This document shows, piece by piece, positions 1 to 5,665 of a stretch of DNA of 30,474 nucleotides (position 1 is its first letter; the number at the start of each line of letters is the position of its first letter). Origin of the DNA: Clostridiales bacterium (lineage in GTDB: Bacteria; Bacillota; Clostridia; Oscillospirales; Acutalibacteraceae); assembly GCA_019417145.1 (NCBI GenBank), contig DXVY01000002.1, forward strand, positions 1 through 30,474. Reading direction: 5' to 3'. Under the pieces are notes generated by a model, which made no database searches, was not told the origin of the DNA, and saw only the letters and a program-made list of their open reading frames with translations. The translations under genes and the position numbers were made by a program.

Positions 1-39
1 TTTTCCTTTCAGTTTTTTGTCCGTACTCACTTCAGACAT
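1..39 (-). CDS. N-terminal 13 codons of an unidentified gene, cut by window edge
   Basis: An ATG at 39-37 on the minus strand is preceded by a strong ribosome binding site (AAAAGGAGG at about 47-55). The 13 visible residues begin MSEVSTDKKLKGK, a hydrophilic lysine-rich start. The gene runs off the left edge, so no family can be assigned. It lies downstream of the broken XRE regulator and of a perfect 9-bp hairpin at 87-108. Confidence 0.55.
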   Translation of the reverse strand, partial: MSEVSTDKKLKGK

Positions 40-86
40 TGAAAATTCCTCCTTTTAGTTAGGTTGTGCTAACCCACAGGCTTTTT

Positions 87-108
87 GTAAGCGCCCTTCG
101 GCGCTTAC
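87..108. repeat. Perfect 9-bp inverted repeat (GTAAGCGCC, 4-nt loop)
   Basis: GTAAGCGCC at 87-95 and GGCGCTTAC at 100-108 form a perfect stem with loop CTTC. The T run is on the 5' side on the plus strand (82-86), and no T run follows on the minus strand. It is therefore not a convincing terminator for the leftward XRE remnant. It lies between that remnant and the gene starting at 39 and could be an RNA hairpin or a protein site. Confidence 0.5.
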
Positions 109-204
109 AGTAACCATCATAGCAGACCTGAAAAGTCCTTTCCGCTCCAATCGGCCTTTTTTGCTCCAAGAGGACTTTTAATTCTTTTGGTTGACTATTC
201 AAAG

Positions 205-537
205 TTAAGCTATCATTGTGCATAATGCAATTAGCAGCCAACGAATAATTATTCTTCTCGTGGTTTTCCTTTGTGCCAGCTGCAAATTTATTACTTCCAG
301 TTTTTCGGAAATAGCTTTTAAGGTATCAGCCCCTGTTTCAACAACAGCTTCTCCCAGCAGTGTGCTTACGGGTGTTTCAAGCACTTCCGATATGGAAATC
401 AACATATCGGAGTCAGGAACCGACAATCCTTGCTCCCATTTAGAAACGGTTTGCCGTACAACGCTCAGCTTGACAGCAAGCTCCTGTTGTGAAAGTCATT
501 TTGATTTTATGATTGCTTTAATGTTTTCGTTGAGCAT
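205..537 (-). pseudogene. XRE-family transcriptional regulator, disrupted by in-frame TGA and truncated
   Basis: The reading frame opens at ATG 537-535 after a purine-rich AGAAGG-type ribosome binding site. It encodes MLNENIKAIIKSK, a TGA stop at 498-496, then resumes in the same frame with LSQQELAVKLSVVRQTVSKW, a textbook helix-turn-helix. After SVPDSDMLISISEVLETPVS and a linker it enters a basic and hydrophobic segment (RRIIIRWLLIALC) and stops at 205. Relatives usually read G at the stop position (KSKGLSQQE), so one GGA to TGA change explains the break. They also continue into longer membrane segments, so the C-terminus appears truncated. An internal start after the stop would leave an incomplete HTH. 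Readthrough or a sequencing error cannot be excluded. Confidence 0.75.
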
Positions 538-687
538 TAAGGACAGCCTTCTTTCCTTCTCTACTGTCATTGTAGTCGAAATTGCCCGTTGCCACAAGCA
601 ACGTATATTAACATCTAAAGAAAGTGGCGAAAATCCTATTTTTCATAAGACTGGAACGCAATGAAAATTTCATATATTCAAATACTT

Positions 688-2052
688 TCAGCGCAGAAAC
701 GCCGTAAACCGCACTCCATCCTCCGTATTCACCATGCTGTGCTGTATCCTATGGTGATCCAAGATAGTCTTAGTAATATACAGCCCAAGGCCGCTGCCGC
801 CACTGTTCCGGTTCCGGGATTTGTCCACCCGGTAGAAAGGAGTGAAGATCTGCTTCAAATCTTCCTCGGCAATGTGGATGCCGGAGTTCTCTACAAAGAA
901 AACACCGTTCTGCAGCGACACCGTAACAGTGGCTCCCACAGGAGAATAGGCCACGGCGTTTCCGATCACATTGGTAAACACCTTCTCCATGAGCCGCCCA
1001 TCGCCCGCATAGTGGAAGGCCGGCTGAATGTCCATGTGCAGTTCCATCTCCTTGTCCTCCATCCGGCCCCGGAACTTCTGGCAGACCTTTTGCAGCATTT
1101 GGCTGATGTCCAGGTCCGTGCGTTCCAGGTGGAAGTCGCTGCCGCCCATCCGGGCCGCCGACAAAATCTCCTTGACCAGCGCCTCCATGTCATTGGTGGT
1201 TTTCAGGCACCGGCGCAGATAGGTATCCCTGTCCTTATAGGGGCCCACCTGATGGATCATCCCCTCCAGCTGCCCCTTGATGATGGCAATGGGGGTTTTC
1301 AGTTCATGGGATACGGAGGTAAAGAAGTCCACCCGCTGCTTTTCCTGTTCCCGTTCCCGCTCGATGTCCCGCTGCAGCTGCTCATTGGCCGCCTGCAGGC
1401 TGTCCAGAGCATTACTCAGCTGCTGGGACATCTCGTTCAGGCTGGAGGCCAGGACGCCGATCTCATCTTTCCGCCGTACATCGCACTTCCAGGTCATATC
1501 CAGAGTGGTCATCCGTTTCGCCACATTGCTGATGCCTACCAGCGGCTTGGAATAGTACCGGGAGCAAATCACCGCTCCGATGATGGAGATCAGCAGGATC
1601 ACAGCGGTGATGAGGGGGATCAGCTTCAGAAGGATATCGTAGGACTGAGCCACCGCGACCAGGGCGGCATTGGCAAACAGATGATAGGTTTGCCCATTTT
1701 GCCGGAAGGTAGCGGAGCAGCTCATGGAGGGAGCCGAGGTGTCCAGATTCTCCATATCTGCAAAATTCACGGAGAACAGGTTATTTCCGTTGTCATCGTT
1801 GATTTCCACCGAAGCGTTGTTCGTCATGGAAAACTCCAATAGGCTGTCCGAGCTGGCCTCCCAGCCGTTCCGCTCCAGAATATCTACCAGGTCATAAAAA
1901 TCGGAAGTGACCTGCCCCTCCAGCTCCGTATGGTAATTCCTCGGCAGGAAAATCATCACCATGCCGTAGATGATAATACAGCAGACCACCAGCAGGGCCA
2001 GCATACTGAGGAAGGTCTTTGCCTGGATGCTCTCGCTAATTCTCTTTCTCAA
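688..2052 (-). CDS. Membrane sensor histidine kinase, VanS/PhoR-like
   Basis: Two-component sensor kinase of about 454 residues. Counted from the TTG start at 2052, a first transmembrane helix (about 15-36) and a second (about 141-166) flank a ~105-residue extracytoplasmic sensor domain. Next come a HAMP linker, the HisKA motif FFTSVSHELKTP with phospho-acceptor His near residue 249, and a HATPase_c domain with N box NVIGNAVAYSP, a variant G1 box (VENSG) and G2 box GGSGLGLYI. The frame stays open to an ATG at 2094, but that extension re-reads codons of the regulator's conserved C-terminus, so a start near 2052 is preferred; the exact codon is uncertain. It overlaps the regulator gene by about 17 nt, indicating translational coupling. 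The ligand is unknown. The type is common on clostridial mobile elements, often controlling transport or envelope-stress genes. Confidence 0.93.
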   Translation of the reverse strand: MRKRISESIQAKTFLSMLALLVVCCIIIYGMVMIFLPRNYHTELEGQVTSDFYDLVDILERNGWEASSDSLLEFSMTNNASVEINDDNGNNLFSVNFADMENLDTSAPSMSCSATFRQNGQTYHLFANAALVAVAQSYDILLKLIPLITAVILLISIIGAVICSRYYSKPLVGISNVAKRMTTLDMTWKCDVRRKDEIGVLASSLNEMSQQLSNALDSLQAANEQLQRDIEREREQEKQRVDFFTSVSHELKTPIAIIKGQLEGMIHQVGPYKDRDTYLRRCLKTTNDMEALVKEILSAARMGGSDFHLERTDLDISQMLQKVCQKFRGRMEDKEMELHMDIQPAFHYAGDGRLMEKVFTNVIGNAVAYSPVGATVTVSLQNGVFFVENSGIHIAEEDLKQIFTPFYRVDKSRNRNSGGSGLGLYITKTILDHHRIQHSMVNTEDGVRFTAFLR

Positions 2053-2710
2053 TTTTATATCCCGCCCCTCGAATGGTTTCGATATAATCCACACCCAGCT
2101 TTTTGCGGATATTCTTGATGTGGGTGTTCACGATCTTCTCATCGCCAAAGTAGTCATAGCCCCAAATGCTGTCCAGCAGGCTCTCCCGTGTAAACACCCG
2201 CCCCTGGTTCTCCACCAGGAGTTTCAATATCTCAAATTCCCGGATGGTCAGGGACACGCTTTCGTCTTTGACAAGGACCGTGAAGCTGTCCGTATCCAGG
2301 GTGAGATCCTTATAGCGGAGGATGTTCGTCTCCACCCCGGTGCCCTGTTCTGCCCGGCGCAGCACCGCTTCGATGTGCTTCACCACAAGGGGCATGGAAA
2401 AGGGCTTGGTGATGTAATCATCTGCCAGAGCGTCAAAGCCCTTCATCTGGCTGGCGTCATCGTCTAAAGCGGTAAGCATGATGATGGGGACTTGGCTCTC
2501 TTTCCGGATCGCCTCGCAGACAGAAAAACCGTTCATTTTTGGAAGCATCAAATCCAGCAGGATGAGGTCTGGACGATACTCATGGAATTTCTCCATCCCC
2601 TCTAATCCATCGCTGGCCAGCACTACGTTATATCCTTCATCCTCCAGAAACGCTTTCACTACGCTCTGAATGGCCTCTTCATCTTCTATAATTAAAATCG
2701 TTTTCGACAT
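2036..2710 (-). CDS. OmpR/PhoB-family response regulator
   Basis: A 224-residue regulator. The N-terminal receiver domain has the acidic pocket (IIEDEE), phospho-acceptor Asp in LILLDLMLPKMNG, the conserved Thr in MLTA and Lys in TKPF. The C-terminal winged helix (SLTIREFEILKLL ... VNTHIKNIRKKLG ... IRGAGYKIE) binds DNA. The ATG at 2710 was chosen because GGAGGTG lies 7 nt upstream and the family starts MSKTILIIEDEE; the frame extends 10 codons further without support. It is the first gene of a two-gene operon with the kinase. A direct repeat of GATGGAGT with an 11-bp period lies just upstream (2746-2764), fitting autoregulation by a tandem-dimer OmpR-type regulator. Confidence 0.95.
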   Translation of the reverse strand: MSKTILIIEDEEAIQSVVKAFLEDEGYNVVLASDGLEGMEKFHEYRPDLILLDLMLPKMNGFSVCEAIRKESQVPIIMLTALDDDASQMKGFDALADDYITKPFSMPLVVKHIEAVLRRAEQGTGVETNILRYKDLTLDTDSFTVLVKDESVSLTIREFEILKLLVENQGRVFTRESLLDSIWGYDYFGDEKIVNTHIKNIRKKLGVDYIETIRGAGYKIEKEN

Positions 2711-2745
2711 CGTCTGCACCTCCAGGTAGTAGTGTACCATACGAA

Positions 2746-2764
2746 GATGGAGTTTTGATGGAGT
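2746..2764 (-). promoter_or_regulatory. Direct repeat, likely binding site of the OmpR-type regulator
   Basis: The octamer GATGGAGT occurs at 2746-2753 and 2757-2764 (read ACTCCATC on the minus strand), one helical turn apart. OmpR/PhoB-family proteins bind such direct repeats. A -10-like TACACT sits at 2736-2731 on the minus strand, with no good -35, so the repeat lies where an activator would replace it. Function is inferred. Confidence 0.5.
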
Positions 2765-2768
2765 AAGT

Positions 2769-2817
2769 GTTACTTTTGAAAAAAAGTAACGGCGGCCTGA
2801 AAAATCAGGCCGCCGTT
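2769..2817 (-). terminator. Intrinsic terminator of the XRE gene 2845-3204
   Basis: A perfect 13-bp stem (2788-2800 with 2805-2817, loop AAAA) reads on the minus strand as GC-rich arms followed by ACTTTTTTT. A second inverted repeat, GTTACTTTT with AAAAGTAAC (2769-2777 and 2782-2790), overlaps the T run. The orientation fits the leftward gene ending at 2845 and insulates it from the two-component operon. Confidence 0.85.
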
Positions 2818-2844
2818 GAATTCAGAGACGCTATATCAACTATG

Positions 2845-3204
2845 CTACTTTGAAAACTCCTGCATAATGAGGTTTAGGATTTCCTGCTGGTCGGCAGACA
2901 AGCCGCCGTTTTTCGGCTTGGTGCTCTCCTTCAACTCTTTTACCAACCGATGGATCAGTTCCCGCTGCCCATCGGTCATGCCCTCCAGTATCACCTGGTC
3001 TTTCTTATCGAAGCCGACCAGGTAATCCAGAGACACATTATAAATCCGAGCCATGGTCGTGAGGACATCCAGCGTAGGGATCTTGATATTGTTCTCGTAG
3101 TTGCTGATGACCGATCCGGCCCGGCCTACTCTCCGCCCAAGTTCCTCCTGAGAAATGCCATACCGTTCCCGCAGCATCCGCAAGTGGTTCCCAAAATCAA
3201 ACAT
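2845..3204 (-). CDS. XRE-family transcriptional regulator (HTH_3)
   Basis: A 119-residue protein with an N-terminal helix-turn-helix (about residues 7-62: LRERYGISQEELGRRVGR ... VISNYENNIKIPTLDVL) typical of phage and ICE repressors. A charged C-terminal part (about 70-119) probably mediates dimerisation. The ATG at 3204 has GAGGTG 6-7 nt upstream. It is transcribed divergently from the SLOG/winged-helix pair. The gap between them contains a perfect TTAGCGA-T-TCGCTAA palindrome and further TTAGCG half sites, so a repressor role over both directions is likely (inference). Confidence 0.92.
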   Translation of the reverse strand: MFDFGNHLRMLRERYGISQEELGRRVGRAGSVISNYENNIKIPTLDVLTTMARIYNVSLDYLVGFDKKDQVILEGMTDGQRELIHRLVKELKESTKPKNGGLSADQQEILNLIMQEFSK

Positions 3205-3258
3205 CCCATTTCACCTCGCTTTATCCTCGAACTTAGCGTACAGATATATTTTACTCGC

Positions 3259-3288
3259 TTGACCTTCGCATATGGCTAAGTATATAAT
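3259..3288 (+). promoter_or_regulatory. Sigma-70-type promoter for the SLOG/winged-helix operon
   Basis: TTGACC at 3259-3264 and TATAAT at 3283-3288 are separated by 18 bp. Transcription would begin near 3295, placing the start inside the palindrome at 3297-3311, about 50 nt before the GTG start at 3353. Confidence 0.7.
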
Positions 3289-3296
3289 GAAAGTGT

Positions 3297-3311
3297 TTAG
3301 CGATTCGCTAA
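3297..3311. promoter_or_regulatory. Palindromic operator TTAGCGA-T-TCGCTAA
   Basis: A perfect 7-1-7 inverted repeat at the predicted start point of the rightward promoter. A further TTAGCG half site lies at 3233-3238, nearer the XRE start. Position and shape suit repressor binding, most simply by the divergent XRE protein; this is inference. Confidence 0.6.
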
Positions 3312-3352
3312 GATAATAGGTTTCGTTTTTTCTGTTTTGCGAGGATGATCAA

Positions 3353-3841
3353 GTGCCAAATCAGGAGTTTGTATGCACGTTTTCCGGTCACAGGCAGGTT
3401 TTTGAGTCTAAAATAGAGGAAAAAATAAGAAATGCCCTGGAAAGCCTTGTGGAGATGAGCAGCCGATTGGTGTTCCTGAGCGGAGGTATGGGCCAGTTTG
3501 ATGCGCTCTGTGCCAGTGCTGTCCGCAGTTTGAAGAAAAGGCATCCTGAAAAAGAGATACAGCTATGCTTAGTCATCCCGTATTTATCGGACAAAATAAA
3601 TGCAGAAAAAAGCTATTTGCAAGCCGTGTACGATGAAATTCTCATGCCGGAGGGTTTAGAATATGCCCATTACAAAGCAGCGATCTCCAAACGGAACCGC
3701 TGGATGGTAGATCAAGCGGATTGCTTGATTTCCTATATTATCCGCCAGTATGGTGGGGCCTATCAGACATACCGATATGCACAGAGAAAATCCATCCCCA
3801 TCATCAATATAGCGAAAGGAGCGCCACAATGCCTAAAATGA
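3353..3841 (+). CDS. SLOG-domain protein (DUF1273/YpsA-like)
   Basis: A 162-residue protein with features of the SLOG Rossmann-like superfamily: an N-terminal strand with CTFSGHR and a glycine-rich nucleotide-binding loop in FLSGGMGQFDALCASAV (about residues 42-58). Later residues (RNRWMVDQADCLISYI, then GGAYQTYRYA) match the DUF1273/YpsA pattern. SLOG proteins are thought to bind or process nucleotide-derived ligands, and some act as sensors in conflict systems; no enzyme activity can be asserted. The GTG start at 3353 follows GAGG by about 8 nt. It overlaps the next gene by 13 nt, so the two are co-translated from the operator-controlled promoter at 3259. Confidence 0.8.
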   Translation: MPNQEFVCTFSGHRQVFESKIEEKIRNALESLVEMSSRLVFLSGGMGQFDALCASAVRSLKKRHPEKEIQLCLVIPYLSDKINAEKSYLQAVYDEILMPEGLEYAHYKAAISKRNRWMVDQADCLISYIIRQYGGAYQTYRYAQRKSIPIINIAKGAPQCLK

Positions 3842-4263
3842 TTATTATCGAGTGCAGCGATGAAGAAGCTGACCGCATGGTTGAACAGCTCAAGAATATG
3901 ATTGCTGAATATGAGTACCACCCGTACCATGGGCCGGGAACGGTCTATGAATTCGGTTCGCTGCGGATCGACCAGCCCAAGCAGGAGGTGACCATCAACG
4001 GAGTCATGGTAGATTTGACCCGCAGGGAATTCGAAATCCTCGGATTGCTTGCCGAGCACCCAAACCAGGCTTTACCCGCAGATTTCCTCCACAACGCTGT
4101 GTGGTCTCACCCCAACGCAGACCACGGCGAAGAAGAAGTGGCAGCCTATATCAATAGGTTGCGGGAGAAGCTGAAATTGGACCAGCCGGACTCCGCCTGC
4201 CAAATCGTCGACGAGGCCACCCAGCGGGGAAATGGCTACCGATTGACCTATTCAGCCAAGTAG
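3829..4263 (+). CDS. Orphan winged-helix DNA-binding protein (OmpR/PhoB C-terminal type, no receiver)
   Basis: A 144-residue protein. The C-terminal ~95 residues match the Trans_reg_C winged helix: a wing strand FGSLRIDQPKQEVTINGV, then DLTRREFEILGLLAEHPNQ, AYINRLREKLK and a final GNGYRLTY. The N-terminal ~45 residues (MPKMIIIECSDEEADRMVEQ) are too short for a phosphorylation receiver and lack its Asp pocket. The start at 3829 was chosen because GAAAGGA precedes it and the upstream frame lies inside the SLOG gene. The overlap with the SLOG gene suggests a two-protein module in which the nucleotide-binding partner could supply the signal; that link is inference. Confidence 0.85.
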   Translation: MPKMIIIECSDEEADRMVEQLKNMIAEYEYHPYHGPGTVYEFGSLRIDQPKQEVTINGVMVDLTRREFEILGLLAEHPNQALPADFLHNAVWSHPNADHGEEEVAAYINRLREKLKLDQPDSACQIVDEATQRGNGYRLTYSAK

Positions 4264-4469
4264 AAAACGGCCTTTGTCGTAATTTGTAGAATAAGCCATT
4301 ACGAAATATGTAATTCGAAGGAGAAAGATAGTAGGAAAATAGTTTCCCCTTTTTATACTGGCCCCATCTGAATTTGGTTGGGGAAAACTGGTATAACAGG
4401 AGGTTGCCGGTTTCCCCCGCATAGAGGGGATGCCAGCAATGCGGCGTTGGAAACCGCATCATATGATTT
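4264..4469 (+). ncRNA. Structured untranslated segment, candidate leader RNA or small RNA
   Basis: No credible gene is present. An inverted repeat ATTAC-7nt-GTAAT lies at 4298-4314. Next, a stem can form between GTTTCCCC (about 4342) and GGGGAAAAC (about 4380). A second nested stem pairs CGGTTTCC (4408-4415) with GGAAACCG (4449-4456) and, inside it, CCGCAT (4417-4422) with ATGCGG (4439-4444). The region ends in a strong terminator at 4470. The nested, partly competing stems resemble an attenuator or a small terminated RNA. I recognise no known riboswitch class. Confidence 0.4.
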
Positions 4470-4504
4470 GGGCTGCAGCTTCACCCGAAGCTGCAGCCCT
4501 TTTT
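4470..4504 (+). terminator. Intrinsic terminator
   Basis: A perfect 13-bp stem, GGGCTGCAGCTTC (4470-4482) with GAAGCTGCAGCCC (4487-4499), loop ACCC, followed by TTTTT. It is the first of two terminators in series before the sigma-like gene. Confidence 0.88.
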
Positions 4505-4566
4505 CGAGTATTATCACTTTCCCATAAGCATCCATATTGTGGATTTTCCACCGAGGTAGCCCTATC

Positions 4567-4600
4567 AAGCGCATTCGTCCAGGGACGAGTGCGCTTTTTT
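4567..4600 (+). terminator. Second intrinsic terminator upstream of sigma-like gene
   Basis: AAGCGCATTCGTCC (4567-4580) pairs with GGACGAGTGCGCTT (4583-4596) through 14 positions with one G-T wobble, then a T run. A Shine-Dalgarno sequence and a 5-codon ORF follow within 20 nt, an arrangement suggesting regulated readthrough. Confidence 0.75.
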
Positions 4601-4620
4601 TACTTTTGCAGAAGGAGGTC

Positions 4621-4638
4621 ATGGCTCAGAACACATAG
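4621..4638 (+). other. Possible 5-codon leader peptide MAQNT
   Basis: A consensus Shine-Dalgarno sequence (AAGGAGGT, 4612-4619) directly precedes ATG GCT CAG AAC ACA TAG. An inverted repeat follows (CAATCTGAA with TTCAGATTG, about 4659-4687), then the ribosome binding site of the gene at 4705. A ribosome loading here could melt or expose that hairpin. The ribosome site is very close to the ATG and no protein-level evidence exists, so this is a candidate only. Confidence 0.3.
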
Positions 4639-4704
4639 CGGCAGGCCGCCGCCCCCGACAATCTGAATTTTCTCAAATTTCAGATTGATCGGAGGAAAAC
4701 AGCC

Positions 4705-5136
4705 ATGGCTTATAACAAAGCCAGAGCCGAAAAGAAGTGGCTCAAATGGAAGGAAGCAGAGGAAAAGAAACTCCGGGAGTTGGGTGTGGACGAGGAGACC
4801 ATCCAGCGCCTGCATACATACGACTGGGCCGAATTCAACCGGGAGCGCCGGTACCTGCAGCGGCAGGTGGAGTGGTCGCCCTATGTGGATTTGGTTTCGG
4901 CGCAGGACTTGGAACTGCCCGTCGAGGATGTGGAATCCCTCATGGACAGCATTGAGGATATGGAATTGCTGCATATCCTTTCCAAGGAGGACAAGCTCAC
5001 CATCCAAATCGCCTTTTTGAAGATGTCCGGCTACAACGGGTATGAAATCGCTGAGAAAACCGGCCTGACACAAAAGGCGGTCAACCTTCGGATGGTGCGC
5101 CTCAGAAAAAAACTGAAAAAATTTTTTGAAGCGTGA
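4705..5136 (+). CDS. Sigma-70 region-4-like helix-turn-helix protein of mobile elements
   Basis: A 143-residue protein. The N-terminal half is highly charged and predicted helical (AEKKWLKWKEAEEKKLRELG). The C-terminal half carries a sigma-region-4-like helix-turn-helix, GYEIAEKTGLTQKAVNLRMV, ending in a basic tail (RLRKKLKKFF). ICE-borne proteins of this type are usually annotated as sigma-70-family factors, but no region 2 for -10 recognition is visible, so it may act as a DNA-binding regulator instead. The start follows CGGAGGAAAACAGCC, a good ribosome site. Two terminators and a possible leader peptide lie upstream, so expression is probably controlled by attenuation (inference). Confidence 0.8.
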   Translation: MAYNKARAEKKWLKWKEAEEKKLRELGVDEETIQRLHTYDWAEFNRERRYLQRQVEWSPYVDLVSAQDLELPVEDVESLMDSIEDMELLHILSKEDKLTIQIAFLKMSGYNGYEIAEKTGLTQKAVNLRMVRLRKKLKKFFEA

Positions 5137-5665
5137 AGCTATCGGCCCTTTTTCCTGGGCTATGGGATGAACGGGGAAAAGAAATACGTTCAACCTGTAG
5201 CTTGAAAAGTCAATACCAGCCATGCGGGTACGTTCCCGTCCAGGCGAGCGACGATGGAAAAAGCGCCATGACAAGCTGCGGCACAGCTGCCACTCCCCAA
5301 GGGGGTGGCAGCTTGTGTCGTTGCTTCGAGCGATCCCTTTTGACCGGAAAGAGGGGGCAGTTGCCCTTTTTGCCACGACCCTGGCCGGAGTATTATGATA
5401 CGCAATACCGTTTGCCCACACGTCAGATGGGTTGGCCGACCCTGGGTTGTAATCAGCAAGACCCTCGGAGAGCCAGTGAACGGCTTGTAAACTGCAAGCC
5501 TGCCCGCACGGTTCCCAAGGTTGCCGGGGGGCGAGTTGCAAATACGGCACATCACATCAATTAACCATCCATTCAGATTGTCGTCGTTGACGGTAAATCC
5601 GTGCGGCGCAGTGAAAACTGCGCCGCATCAGTTTGCCGCCAACGCACCAAGGAGAATGTGCCGAT
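5137..5665 (+). ncRNA. Long structured untranslated region before the helicase gene
   Basis: About 530 bp without a credible gene. A closing stem pairs AGCGACGA (5247-5254) with TCGTTGCT (5318-5325, one wobble). Inside it, AGCTGCCACTCCCC (5285-5298) pairs with GGGGGTGGCAGCT (5301-5313, one bulge), while ACAAGCTGC (5271-5279) competes for GCAGCTTGT (5308-5316). Further hairpins are GGCTTG with CAAGCC near 5483-5502 and the GAAA-capped stem at 5603-5626. An open frame crosses this stretch, but its Cys/Pro/Arg-rich translation has no recognisable domain. Candidates are a long 5' leader RNA or a transfer origin; neither can be decided here. Confidence 0.4.
5603..5626 (+). promoter_or_regulatory. 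Perfect GAAA-tetraloop hairpin upstream of helicase start
   Basis: GCGGCGCAGT (5603-5612) and ACTGCGCCGC (5617-5626) form a perfect 10-bp stem capped by GAAA, a GNRA tetraloop. It ends 23 nt before the AAGGAGA ribosome site (5649-5655) and has no T run, so it is an mRNA leader structure rather than a terminator. Confidence 0.6.

Noticed and set aside
59..241. 60-codon minus-strand open frame downstream of the XRE remnant
   Set aside because: It begins with TTG inside the remnant, has no ribosome site and overlaps the 87-108 hairpin. It may be decayed coding sequence or a conserved element end, but translation is unsupported.
661..1842. 393-codon plus-strand frame opposite the histidine kinase
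   Set aside because: It lies antisense to a gene with full kinase motifs; the His/Pro/Gln-rich translation is typical of a shadow frame.
4430..4666. 78-codon plus-strand open frame
   Set aside because: It reads through both intrinsic terminators and the possible leader peptide; its ATG sits on a hairpin arm with no properly spaced ribosome site.
5133..5564. 143-codon plus-strand open frame after the sigma-like gene
   Set aside because: No ribosome site of its own, Cys/Pro/Arg-rich translation without a domain, and it overlaps the competing RNA stems. It is better treated as structured untranslated sequence.
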